Below are positions 33,651-44,164 of a DNA stretch of 64,000 nt, in pieces. Each line of letters opens with the position of its first letter. Position 1 is the stretch's first letter. Source of the stretch: Catonia carolina (taxonomy: Eukaryota; Arthropoda; Insecta; Hemiptera; Achilidae); assembly GCA_035578175.1 (NCBI GenBank), contig JAQMRL010000041.1, positions 1,050,501 through 1,114,500 of the forward strand, written 5' to 3'. The notes under the pieces are model-generated. The model did no database searches, was not told the DNA's origin, and was given only the letters and a program-made list of their open reading frames with translations. The translations under genes were made by a program, and so were the position numbers.

Positions 33651-33744
33651 TAACACCTTGGAACCTTGATCTTACGGATAATATTTCTCTCAAATTTCTC
33701 TGGTTCTCTTAGACCAGCCTTCCCGTTCATTCTATGGTATTCGC

Positions 33745-34015
33745 TTGTGTACAGATAGGTGCACATGTTTTATCACAGTATTATTATGTCTTAATTATGA
33801 CTTGTCTTGAGCGTGTTTTTTTTCTTTTACAAGCGGTGAGTTCCTCAGAGTACACCGGCCGTATTCTTGATCAATCGTTCGCCTTCTTTTCACTGGTATT
33901 TGGTTATATTATATCCCCGCGGTATTTGAAGCTATTATTTTTCCCAACTTTTTCGAACTTAGTCTTTAAATGACACGGGGCTATTTTGATGTTGGTAATG
34001 TATTTAGTTTTCTCA
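33745..34015 (-). pseudogene. LINE reverse transcriptase thumb-region fragment
   Basis: Minus-strand translation: LKTKFEKVGKNNSFKYRGDII, PNTSEKKAND, with a stop and frameshift, then RSRQVIIKT. The FKYLGEIIxPNxxEKxA block lies just after the palm of LINE reverse transcriptases. The same segment recurs twice at 36130-36625. The 79-codon plus-strand frame (33734-33973) is its antisense shadow. Confidence 0.65.
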
Positions 34016-36125
34016 CTTTAGTTATTTTTTATAAATCAAGCGTTTTATTTTTGATTTCAGGTAATTACTGATGTCTACTTAAAGTCATGAACATTATTCC
34101 CTGTCTAAAATATTCATAAAAAGGGTAAGAAAATTAATGATAAATATTACTGTATGTAACCTAAGATAATTATTAGCCGTTTCTTCGGTATTATTTTTAT
34201 TACAAAAAAATATTGTAAACATTTCTTTATAACGGAAAAATGTTCAGGTAGAGAAAACCTTGAGTTTGCGTTATAATACTGCAGAGCAGTCAGTATCATT
34301 AGTAGTAGTGGTGGGTATTTAGTTCCCCTACTACCAACTGAAGTTTCTTCTATCTTTTACGGGTGTCTTTAACTGCGATTCAACCCCCACCCACAAAAGA
34401 AAAGCCACAACGCAACCTCCCACAACACGATACAACAACCCTTACGTTCTTTCATTACTACGAATTACTGAAATAAAGGAAAGTTCAATATTCTTCTAAC
34501 AAGATTTTTTCTTCAATTTTCGACCACTTATTTATTATTAGAAAGTATATTTTACCTTGGAAAAAAATTCGAATAATCCATGTAAACATATTAGATTGAA
34601 CGTAGTATAGATTACCGATTTTAAGACCCTTTATAAAGAGTAGAAACAGAAAGTTCATTGACGGATGATAAAATAATTTCTGTATATTACCAGTAGTCCA
34701 GTAAAATTAGCTAATTTTTGGCCAAAGTTACGATTTCCTTGGGAGTAAAGACATCGAGATTTTGTTTCCCCCAACAACTTTATAAATATTGGAATGTTTA
34801 GAGGATAATGTATCATTTCGGCTGCAGAATGTGTGAACACTGGTATTTGGCGAAGTGAACTGAAAAGGAGGATAGGGAAGGTATCTGACTGTCTGTTTCT
34901 ATTATCCTGAATTCACGAATATTATTTTAGTTAAAAAAAACATTGGTTCACAAATGTAAAAACTTCATAAAAAACCAGAAACAATAAATTTAAAAAATAG
35001 TCCTGAAGTGTATATTTGACTATATTTGCGTAAAAATATTGTAAAAATGTAAATAAAACACATAATGTTGAGCATGATGTTTACTTTTTGACTTTCAATA
35101 CCAAACCGATTACTGTTTCACCCCCACCCACACCCGAAATACCGCTTTGCACTTCAACTACTGCGTATCTAGAAACAAAAGTTTATCTGCACCCAAAAAG
35201 GCATCAAAAATATTAATGTGAACGTTATCGGCACTGCAAGCCAATTTTTCGAAAATCTCAATTGTTTTCCAAGAGATTGTTTCTGTTAAAGTCTCATTTA
35301 TTTCATACTAAGAACCTTAACATTAGCCACGACCAGACCGTGTGAAAAAGGAAGTGGAAGTGTTGGTAACGTCAATAGAGATGGGAACGGCTGCAATCGA
35401 AAGAAAAGGCTTCACGCAACACCGCTGTTGTTGTTAGACTTTGGCGGATGCGTAGTTTTTCTGTAGTAAAATCCGTCTCATTATTTTTTTTAAAGTAATT
35501 TTTGATTAATTTTTCTCGATTTTATAGATACAGTATCTTTCTGTGAATGCTGTTGTTTTGTGTAAATTCTCTATTCTGTAAAATAAAGTCCAAGAGAGCA
35601 AAATAAATGTAAACGGACGGCTTAGTAATTTTATTAAAATATTGCATTTTCAAAACCTTTTTGTGAATGTTCAATAACATTACGAGTATTTGTAAAAATT
35701 CTCAGCTTGAAAAGTTAATATTTGAAGCAAAAAGGAAACACTTTTTAAGAGTTTTCAAGAAAACTGTTGACAGGTATTCGTTGTAGCAGTAGGGCCGTCA
35801 CAACTTTTTAATACTGCTGTTACATTAAACGTCAGTTGGTAAGTTATAAGTGACTCCACTTGTGGATGGGATATGGTTCATACGTACTTAGTAATAAGAG
35901 GGAAGTAGTTTCCACAAAATAAGTAAACAAAATTTCAGATTTGTAATTGACGTTTTAATATAACATTTATTTATGTATATAACATAATTAATAATAGATT
36001 TTCTAGATTGGTATCTTAAAACTAAGGAAAAGGAAAAACACCGTGTAAAATAATATAATCAAATTTTTGAAAAATTGCTTGTGTATTTTGTAAAATTCTG
36101 TGAAAGAACGAACGTACGCACTCGC
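34016..36125. other. no recognised feature, 2.1 kb
   Basis: Two C-rich patches (CAACCCCCACCCACA at about 34382 and CACCCCCACCCACACC near 35120) stand out from the AT background. A 61-codon minus frame (34655-34840) has no motif. No family repeat is recognised. Confidence 0.4.
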
Positions 36126-36129
36126 GTGT

Positions 36130-36394
36130 TTGAGTTTCGTTCTGTACGGGTGAAAAAGTATTCCGACGGAGGAAAATTTTGTATAATCGTTTATTAAGTG
36201 ACCTTCGTTTCCTTTTTGTTGATATTTTTAAGTACTTCGGAGAGATAATACAAAGAAAGACGATCAAAAAGGAAGTGAACTACAAAAGAAGAAAGATGGC
36301 TGGTGCGTTAGAGGTACTCACTACTTATGTAAAGAAAAATCACTTTCGAGACAAGCCAAGATTAGACATTACAATATTTAGTATTTGATTTGTA
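36130..36394 (+). pseudogene. LINE reverse transcriptase thumb-region fragment, plus strand
   Basis: The open frame 36179-36388 encodes FKYFGEIIQRKTIKKEVNYK, RRKMAGALEVLTTYVKKNHF and DKPRLDIT, which parallels the FKYLGEIIQ...NKKxLSxxAKIRHYNT block. It ends exactly where an inverted copy of the same region begins. Confidence 0.6.
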
Positions 36395-36396
36395 TT

Positions 36397-36625
36397 ATTT
36401 ATTTGATGAGTATTATAATGTCTAATCTTGGCTTGTCTTGTGAATAATTTCTGCTTTACAAGAGGTGAATTCCTCGGGGTGCAACTGCCATCTTTCCTCG
36501 ACTGTTGTTCGCTTTCTCTTCGCTGGTCTTTGGTTGTTTTACTCCCCGAGGTACTTGAAGCTATTAACTTTTCCAATTTTTGCTCGTATTGTATCTTCAA
36601 GTGACGCGGAGCAGTTTCGATGTTC
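36397..36625 (-). pseudogene. LINE reverse transcriptase thumb-region fragment, minus strand (inverted partner)
   Basis: Minus-strand translation gives AKIGKVNSFKYLGE, then frameshifted lysine/arginine-rich sequence, then TRQAKIRHYNTHQ. It overlaps the same LINE region as 36130-36394 but in the opposite direction; ACAAGCCAAGATTAGACATTA at 36352-36372 is mirrored by its complement at about 36415-36437. Confidence 0.65.
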
Positions 36626-36839
36626 GTTATGTATTTAGTTTTCGCAAAGGAAATGTGCAGTTATGCTTTTTCTGCTTGTTATTTTAACATGTTTATTCGT
36701 TCTATTGGTGTTACTACGTTCCAAGAAACGATTGCTAGGTAGCCTGTAAAAGCAAAACAGTTTATCTGTAGGCCCGTTCTTTGAATGTACCGTTTCTTCA
36801 ATGTATGCTTGGTTTAACAATCCTTTATTGATAAGTTCC

Positions 36840-37040
36840 CATTAACAACTTTCTTCAGCACACAGAACCGGTGACAGACCATCACCCTGCCTAACGCCAG
36901 CTTTAATTTTAAACTCTTCGGAGATTTTTCCTACAAATTTTACTTCCGATCGGGTCTGTGTTAATATTTCCTTAATTGTTGCCGTTGTTCTGATGTCCAC
37001 TACAAATTCTTCTAAAATACTCGGTAGCGTTACTCATTCG
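36840..37040 (-). pseudogene. LINE reverse transcriptase palm fragment
   Basis: One open minus-strand frame reads ILEEFVVDIRTTATIKEILT, then RSEVKFVGKISEEFKIKAGV and RQGDGLSPVLC. GVRQGDGLSPxLF is the diagnostic block of LINE reverse transcriptases. No stops fall within the segment. The YADD catalytic block is not seen, so the fragment is truncated. Confidence 0.8.
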
Positions 37041-37064
37041 ATTGAATAACACGGTTTCTTAACA

Positions 37065-37350
37065 CATTTAGCGCTAGAGACTCACCTAGCGGGTCATGGG
37101 TAGGTGTTACCACCAGTCTGCCGTTTCACCTAGCAGCGGGTTCTGTTTTGTTATCATTTGAAGCAATTCCGGAGGGACATCGCCTGTCGGATATACGTTT
37201 GTTGTTATTATATAGCACTCAAAATGTGTTTTTCTATGTAATCGTGCATTTCGTTTTTGAATTTTTGTTATACAATCTTCTACCCTCGTATATTATACTC
37301 GTTTAGTTTTTTAACGGGTTTTCAGGGTACAGTTGAAGCCGTGAATTTAG
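37065..37350. other. moderately GC-rich unassigned stretch
   Basis: Directly after the LINE fragment, a TTAA is followed by CACATTTAGCGCTAGAGAC and CACCTAGCGGGTCAT. This faintly recalls a piggyBac-type end, but no opposite end was found. Otherwise nothing is recognised. Confidence 0.3.
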
Positions 37351-37409
37351 TATCTATGCAGGTTTTTTTTTTTTTTTTTTGTTTAACGTCCGACTTGTTT
37401 ATCTATGCA
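37351..37409 (-). mobile_element. minimal SINE (F1) insertion with perfect 10-bp TSD
   Basis: A 39-bp insert (37361-37399) consisting of poly-T plus GTTTAACGTCCGAC, only the last bases of F1 in reverse, is flanked by perfect TATCTATGCA at 37351-37360 and 37400-37409. It is an extreme 5' truncation. Confidence 0.85.
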
Positions 37410-38870
37410 CGTATCGATACAAAATATCTTACACTTTTAGATTCACTTTTAAAGTATATTATTTGTAGTTAAAAATTATATAATAAATTACCCGTAAATC
37501 GTAATGGTAAATGGAAAACTTCAAACAAGAAATACATTTATTATAACAGGCGAAAATAAAACCTAAAAAACATTGATTTGTTTACTTTTATGTTATTAGC
37601 AAAGATAAATCTATGTATAGGTCGCAAATAAAATAAATCGATAAAAACGTTAAAATATAAGTTGTAGACTTACACAAAGCAAGCGGAGAACACGCTGCAC
37701 GAGCAATCAGCCAGACGGGACAAATACCTCATAATTACTCAGCATTGAATGTGTTAGAATCAACAAACACTACCACTCTGAAAGACAATACATTATTTCT
37801 CTTGAAATATAACTTCCCAAAACTCATTTTGCGTTCCATTTCTGTTCTGCACTGGATCTTCCTTTCCTGAATCCGGCTTGGTATTCACCCAGCTCCTGAC
37901 ATAGTGTCATAATGTGGAATTATCAGTTTTATTTTGACCCCCATCTTGGAGACTCCCAGACGCAATTTATAAAAATCTATTCTTAAATACTATTCTATTC
38001 TTATTAGAATAAGATTTCGTAAAAATTTATCAAAACGATTCGTCTAATCAATACTGTCATTTGATATTTTTGTTCCCATACAATTCATAAAAATTGTAGT
38101 GAGTAGAGCACGTGTATGCCTATCGATTAGTCAATAAACGGATTATTTGTATATTTTTTAATATGTAGGACTGCTTAAATTTGAGAAAATGTAAGTTCGG
38201 TCTGTAGTAAAATGTTTTTTAAATGTAACACTATTTCTTAATAATCCACTTTTGATATTATTGACCAAAAAATAATATTGGAATTTATTAACTAAACCTA
38301 TCTGGATTTAAAAGATTTTTCTCTTCAAAATAACTTAGGTGTCATAACGTATGTAGGCCAGCACGTGTGTAAAAAGTTGTATTCCCAACGGTAAAGTTAG
38401 TACCGAGCTGGCTTTCTATAGAGGGGAACAGATGCAGGCAACCTTTACAAGTGGTGTAACGCGAAATGAGATTAGCAGAAAAAACCTCCTTCTGTAAAAA
38501 CACCTTGACCCGGACCAAAAACCTGTTGTTGTTTAAAAACGGGTAACGATCAAATGTGGGTTTTCGCCAAAAGTATTTTAGATACTTCTCTGATAACACT
38601 AACTTTTACATTACATTCGATTTTACAATCCGATCGAAAATTTCAACATGAATTTAACAAAAAGTTGTTAATTTGATTTATTCTACAACATATTTACACA
38701 CAACGTAACGGAAAACTTGTAGCCTATGTGTCTAGGATAAAATGTGTTTTTGTAACTATGTCTAAAACCATTTTTCTCCACAACTACCGGACCAATCATA
38801 TTTCACTGTTTACCGAATAGACCTTTAGAGAGAACAAGCCAAGTGAATATTTTAATTATTTTTTCATGTT
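37410..38870. other. no recognised feature, 1.5 kb
   Basis: AT-rich. Frames at 37257-37472 (plus) and 38342-38599 (minus) carry no motif. No family repeat is recognised. Confidence 0.4.
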
Positions 38871-38872
38871 TT

Positions 38873-39600
38873 TCTTACGTTTCCTTATTTCCTAAATTCA
38901 CTTCATTCTTTCGGATTTTGTTTTCTTAAATTGTTCAATGTTTGGGGGGGGTTCACGTCTCTTCTTTTAATTAATTCTCTCCCCCAAAAAATCACCCTCT
39001 GGTTCTTTTAACTAAAACTTTCCCTATTCTGTAGGTCGTCTGTTTCGATTTTTGCATCTTTAGGTCATTACCGAATTACATTAACATTTAATAAAATGTT
39101 AATAATATTAATTAAAATGTTAATAACATTTAATGAAATGTTACTGTGAACGATGCTGGTTTGGTTTTGAGATTTATTATTTTGTCGAATTTTTTTTGTC
39201 AAACTGCTACCGTTCTTGCCACATGTCCGAAAAATACAAGTCTCCTTTCTCTCATTGTGTTTAATTTTTCGGATATCTCTTTGTTTGAAAGGGGTCTGTT
39301 GTTATTGTCTCTTCCTTCTTAGGTCCTAGGATGTTCAAATTTATTCCCTTTCCATGCTCATTATTTTATTGATAGCCCTTTCAACATTATTTCACGTGTT
39401 TCTGCTTCATGCGTTGCTTGCGGTCTTAATACCGTCTGAGTTATGTATCTCACGAGACTTTTTTGTTATTTAGGTTTCTGGTATTCAAGAACATAATAAT
39501 TCTCATCTTATCAGTCCTTCTTTTTAAGCTATTCTTCTCATTATTGTTTATACTGATCCATTCTTCCAAATATTTAAAACAACTGTACTCTTTTAATAAT
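38873..39600 (-). pseudogene. LINE C-terminal coding remnant
   Basis: Minus-strand translation: CFKYLEEWISINNNEKNSLK, RRTDKMRIIMFLNTRN, then NILGPKKEETITTDPFQTKR, LNTMRERRLVFFGHVART, and further sequence colinear with 9445-9960 (AATAGGGAAGTTTTAG, TCCGGGGAGAGAATGA-like). It combines the thumb-type block seen at 33745 and 36130 with the C-terminal block seen at 9445, so those fragments probably belong to one LINE family. An R3 copy abuts its 5' side at 39604. Confidence 0.75.
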
Positions 39601-39603
39601 TAT

Positions 39604-40205
39604 GGTGACACTTATCGCTAAAGTCCGTTTCGGGATCTAGGTTATTACATACTTAATACACTAAAGTTTACAATCACAAATATTTATTACACTAAAAGAT
39701 TCACAAAATGAATTACAAACTAATTATAATGAAGTAATACAACAAATAACTTAATAATTTACTTAAAATAAATAATAAACTAATATTATAATGGAGTAAT
39801 ACAATAGATAGCTTAAATAATTTACTTAGTACTACTTACAATAATTATACACAAACCAAAAACACAAAAACTGAATATAATGCACATACACAAGGTAATA
39901 TAACAAAAGTTAACCACTACAACGCTCGGATACGTAACCTGTACTACGCACCGTTAGCCATTAAATAAACACTCGTCAGAGATCAAACGGATACTAACTG
40001 TCGACCGCACCCGGGGCTCCCTTTATATAGGTTAGATGAAAGAGGTTTCCCGAAAGACACAGAAATTCGATCAAAAAGATAATTCCAGATTGGCAGAGAA
40101 ATTCCATGAAAATAATAAAGTACAAAAAACCCTTTTTACTGGAAAAGTCTTAACTATTGTAAACAAGTAAATAGATCTATTATAAATAGAATAAAAGTTG
40201 TTACA
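39604..40205 (-). mobile_element. R3 LTR-like repeat with minus-strand TATA box
   Basis: On the plus strand it starts TGACAC...GTCCGTTTCGGGATCTAGG and ends GTTGTTACA. Read on the minus strand this is TGTAACA...TG(T)CA, a TG...CA layout. The minus strand has CTATATAAAGGGAGCCCC at about 40020-40035, a plausible TATA box with a GC-rich start region. The copy at 62940 has TATATAAAGG at the equivalent place. A promoter plus TG/CA ends suggests a solo LTR transcribed leftward. No primer-binding site or internal gag/pol is seen, so this is inference. Confidence 0.45.
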
Positions 40206-40209
40206 GGTA

Positions 40210-41149
40210 ATCAGCCGACCTTTTCGTAAATAGTTGTACAACAAACATCTTTTATAAATAGGTATACTTTTATTGTTACTATTGCCCTATTGTTACTTTT
40301 TCACTCTATTATCTACTCTTGTACCATTTTATGAATGAAGTACTAGAAATTTCTTCAACCATATTCGTCTTCGATATTAATAATAATAATATTCTTTATT
40401 TCTGTACATAATATCATTTACAAATATTAGTATTAATAACAGTCTAATTTATAATAATCTTAAAATATAATACAATAAAATAAAATTTTTCAAAATAATA
40501 AAATATTATACAGCACTTAGCCTACCATATTTCTAAAACATAAATATTGTAGCAATTTTTTAACTACTCAATTTTCAACAAAAGACTTACTTCATGTGAT
40601 TTTGAATTAAAATTAAAATTAATTTCACCCAGAAATATTAAAATCAATTTTTATATTTTCATAAAAAAAACAAGTGTAGTTTTATGAATAATTTTAATAA
40701 ATTTATTTATTTATTTATTTACAATATATTTATTTAAATTTAAAATAACAAAATAACTTAATTTAAATTGAAATAATATTACTGTGACATCCTTTAGCCA
40801 GCTTTTTTAATAAAAACAAAAACAAAAAAATTTTTGCAATTTGAAATTTTTAAAATATTATTTTATAAAGTATCCTGTAGGATCAGATGACCTTTACGCA
40901 GTGAGACATAACTGACGTAACTGATATGTTCAGACATAACTACTGGAGAAACAATTAATTTTCCAAAAAAAATTTCCTTGATATTACTTTCAGTACTAAT
41001 ATCGGAAAAGAAGACTCTGACTGAGATAATAGAACAACTGAGTATTGTCACATTATATTATTTTGGTGAATAATTATACAACTCGGGCAGTTTTTAACGT
41101 CTGTTATTAACGCCTCTGGGAAATGGTATTTGTAGGCCAAACTTTTCAG
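40210..41149. other. AT-rich stretch without recognised feature
   Basis: Includes a TTTATTTATTTATTTA run near 40700. The 62-codon minus frame at 40863-41051 has no motif. Positions 40201-40245 resemble 11675-11715. Confidence 0.4.
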
Positions 41150-41290
41150 GTTGAGCTATTTCACTTTGTTGTGTTAAATATTTTTTACGGCTCCTACGAT
41201 TTTTTTTAAAAACGCCTCATATATTACATTTTATAATTTATAATCTGAAAGATAGTGTTAAGCCCATGTGTGCTGAAATTCTTTGGGGCC
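41150..41290 (+). mobile_element. R2 fragment
   Basis: Carries GGCTCCTACGATTTTTTTTA, AACGCCTCATATATTACATT and GCCCATGTGTGCTGAAATTC, the R2 middle block. It adjoins the Merlin pseudogene. Confidence 0.65.
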
Positions 41291-41329
41291 TGTACTCTGA
41301 TGGTAGGTAAAAATTCTGCTGGCACTGTT

Positions 41330-41815
41330 GTTCAATGGAATAGTAGTATACGATAAGAGAGGTGTGCGTTGATGCGTTATTAAAACAGCTAGTAAGGAAA
41401 ATAGGAGACAACTGATTAGTTGTCGAAGTAGACGGGAGTATGTTCTCCAAGTGAAATATAAAGCAGTGAATTTTTGGTGGGATATGTAAAAACAAAGATT
41501 TATGCAGTTGATTCCCGATAGAACAATAAAAATAATAATTACTGATTCTGTACCTAATAATATCAGGGAAGGTTTCATAATTTATTTCAATTTATGGCGA
41601 TCATATTGCAGTAGTACTTTGAAGGTTGTTGGATTTCAACAATTTAATGTGAAACAAAAACTTCATTTCTTTGATCCAGAAACCGACACACATACTAAAA
41701 CTATTAAGTTATTATGGGGGAAGTGTTAAGTGGCCCAAAAAAAGGGATCGCAAAACAACTAGACAGTATTTAGAGTCATACCTTGCCAAATTCTAGTGTT
41801 GTCTTGTAACCGGTG
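41330..41815 (+). pseudogene. Merlin (ISXO2-like DDE) transposase remnant
   Basis: Conceptual translation: TIREVCVDALLKQLVRKIGD, LVVEVDGSMFSK (the VEVDES motif with its first catalytic Asp kept and the Glu changed to Gly), FGGICKNKD, frameshift, IPDRTIKIII, NIREGFIIYFNLWRSY (normally SDxWRSY; the second Asp is replaced by Asn), KLHFFDPETDTHTKTIKLLW (normally HTxTIExxW; the catalytic Glu is replaced by Lys), frameshift, and TRQYLESYLAKF. The order matches the IS1595/Merlin DDE domain. At least two catalytic acids are lost. The 75-codon open frame 41502-41729 is the longest intact part. Confidence 0.75.
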
Positions 41816-41819
41816 ATGA

Positions 41820-42561
41820 ACAGCAATTTTGGTCGCGTTTAAAAATTTTAGCCAAAGGAAATTAACTTGTAATGTAAGTAAAAGAATTAAAAGTAAATTT
41901 AAATAATATTTTTATGAAATAAAATAAACAATAATAAAATAATATTATAAAATTTAATATAAAGTGTATAGGCAAAATTAGCGGGGTCCAAATAATATTT
42001 ATATGAAATAAAATAAATAATACATAAAATAATAATATAGAATAAAAAATATAATAATAATAATATAAAATAATATAGGCAAAATTAGCGGCGTCCTTCG
42101 ATAATAGAAAAGTACCAAACATTTTGTGATCAGACATAAAAAAAAAATTGTGAGTTTGTTATTGTTAACCGAATTATTACTGAAGAATTTGTTTTTTAGT
42201 TTCTAGTGATGATGACAACGATGTTGATGAAGCTGTAGTTACCGCTGACGGACTGTGTCAGTGGTATAGTGTGGTGAGAACCACATCACCACAGCAGCGA
42301 TGATGACAATTAAAACAATTTTCAATTTGCTATCTAAAGATTGACCCATACATAACCTATTATGGTTTCGTTAATTTCCATCTGAGAGCTATTTACGAAC
42401 AAATCACTGATTGGGACATTCTGATCTGATCTAATCCTCTCAATAGCATATCGGACTAAATTGTATCGAGACGACACTAACACGTAGCTCTGGTAATGAA
42501 AATGTATTGTCAGTATCTGTTTAATATGCGTGTGAGTGAATGCATGTGCGTCGGTTTAAAA
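41820..42561. other. AT-rich stretch without recognised gene, with a tandem duplication
   Basis: Contains the tandem pair described at 41900-42096. The 91-codon Tyr/Phe-rich minus frame (41862-42137) is a product of that AT-rich repeat. 42180-42560 shows nothing recognised. Confidence 0.4.
41900..42096 (+). repeat. two-unit tandem duplication (about 90 and 107 bp)
   Basis: Unit 1 (41900-41989) and unit 2 (41990-42096) both start AAATAATATTTnTATGAAAT and end ATAGGCAAAATTAGCGG(G/C)GTCC. The longer unit carries extra AATAAT bases. Confidence 0.8.
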
Positions 42562-42963
42562 TGTTGTTGTTTAGGTCATCAGCCGAAAGGCTGATTTGAA
42601 CCTGTAGAGGTTTTACTAAGTAAAACGAGGAGTAAGGTGCCATTGCCTTCCTCACTGAGTGGGAAAGTACGCTTATCAGCATGCCAGGCCCTCTGAAAAT
42701 TTTTCAATAAAAGACAGAAGGCAATGTAAATTATTTGTAGACTTCTAGATAGCAGATCTAGGGCTACAAAAAGTAGTTGCTTCTTATCAGATGATCACCC
42801 AATTATAATGTGACTGAAGCATTTAAGAATAGAAGAGTTTGAGGTGTAAAATACTCTAGTCAGCGTTATTTCCTCTGAGAGTGATGAATTTCATTATACA
42901 GCCAGACCCTGTGGTGAATGAAGTGAAGGTGTCATTCGCAGGGTTGGAAAGTAAAAGCTTTTC
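42562..42963 (-). mobile_element. R1 retroposon with twin-priming-type 5' inversion
   Basis: 42562-42705 is the R1 3' part in reverse (tail complement GTTGTTGTTTAGG, then GGCTGATTTGAACC, to GGCCCTCTGAAAA). 42706-42963 is the R1 5' part in forward direction (AAAGACAGAAGGCAATG to GGAAAGTAAAAGCTTTTC). The 3' part starts at TTTTCAGAGGGCC and the 5' part stops at GCTTTTC, so the halves meet at the same consensus point and together cover the whole element. Antisense 5' half followed by sense 3' half plus tail is the layout produced by twin priming. Confidence 0.8.
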
Positions 42964-42964
42964 G

Positions 42965-43245
42965 CGTATATAATAAAATATTACTTCCGATTGACATATT
43001 TTGAAGAAAATTATCGTGTTGGGCCTTCTTCTGGTACTTAATTTAAATTCCAAGTTTCAACTTCATACGCTATTCCGTTCTTGACATATTTTCTTCACAC
43101 ACAGAACAATTGCTACAATCATGTTTTTTGGATTTAGGAGGCCTGAAAACGTGTATTTCCAATGAAAACTTGATTTCGAAAAATCTTCTGATATCAATTA
43201 CTTCCTTCCTTTCCGATACGTTCATATAGGGCAAGAGAAAGAAAA
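42965..43245 (-). mobile_element. R2 element, left half, reverse
   Basis: In reverse order: ATTACTTCCGATTGACATAT, TTTCAACTTCATACGC, a decayed CA tract, GGCCTGAAAACGTGTATTTCC, AACTTGATTTCGAAAAATC and GGGCAAGAGAAAG. The minus-strand frame 42856-43053 spans the R1/R2 boundary and is not a gene. Confidence 0.7.
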
Positions 43246-43291
43246 AAATAGATATTTTTATGATGGGAGGTCATCGCTGTATTATTTTAAT

Positions 43292-43459
43292 CGGGTGGCA
43301 CGTGGTGCAGTATTCAACGAAACTGGCTTCTACGCCCAGCTCGTGGGTTCATTTCCCGGCCAGGTCTGCCATTTTTTTCATCACACTTTTTTACTTATGT
43401 CCCTTTACACTTTTTGCATTAGCAAAAATCACAAAACATTCAGACGTAAAAAAAAAACA
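43292..43459 (+). mobile_element. tRNA-SINE, family F2, diverged copy
   Basis: Head CGGGTGGCACGTGGTGCAG and CTGGCTTCTACGCCCAG, B-box-like GGTTCATTTCC at 43346-43356, GGTCTGCCATTTTTTTCATC, then CATTCAGACGTAAAAAAA. It matches F2 at 58869-59039. The 103-codon frame 43260-43571 that spans it has no motif and is unlikely to be real. Confidence 0.8.
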
Positions 43460-44164
43460 AATGTATTCTGTTAACCTTTGCACGACATTTTGGTCGATTT
43501 GTCACGTTCAGATGAAGTGTAGCTTGTACTGTTGTGTATATAAAAAACATAGCTTCTTCTTCGTATGTTAAATTAAATGAATAGATTTCACAGAATTTTT
43601 GGGAGTGTGAGTTTGAGAATGTTCATAAAATCGAGAATTAATGACGATCCAGAGAAACGTTGACTGAAAGGCATGGATGGATTTAAATTCCCATTGTTTT
43701 TTCCCTTACACAAAACCTTGAAAGCTGTATATTAGAAGAGATGTAGGCCTACTATATTTCATTTTCATTGTTTCTAATGAAATTTCAACAATTGCCTTTA
43801 TGGTATAATCTCAATAGTTACTTTTACTAGAAGGACAGCAAACACAGCTAACTTTCTCGCTAATTTGCAAATAAACTTATTAGATTTAAATTTCTCTGGT
43901 GTGATAGAGATCCTGTAGGATATTCCCTTCCAGCTTCTTTTTAAGATTGGCAGGTATCTGATTTAATATTAAAACCTAACAAAACGGAATTTTCAAGTTT
44001 TTATTTAAATAAAGTAAATGACTGCACTCTCTTATCGAAGCTGACAAAAAACAATAGAGCAGGCGCACCCTGTTTCAAGAAGTTAAAAAAATACAACAGG
44101 AACAGATAGTTTGAATTTCTTGCATTTTAATTTAACAACTGCTACTACTAGGGAATATTCGAAA
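43460..44164. other. no recognised feature
   Basis: AT-rich sequence. Nothing is recognised. Confidence 0.4.

Noticed and set aside
37058..37105. Possible piggyBac-type end (TTAA plus CACATTTAGCGC...)
   Set aside because: No opposite terminus, no second TTAA-bounded copy and no transposase were found.
41862..42137. 91-codon Tyr/Phe/Ile-rich frame
   Set aside because: It translates a low-complexity AT-rich tandem duplication.
43260..43571. 103-codon plus-strand frame
   Set aside because: It spans a diverged F2 SINE and flanking DNA with no conserved motif.
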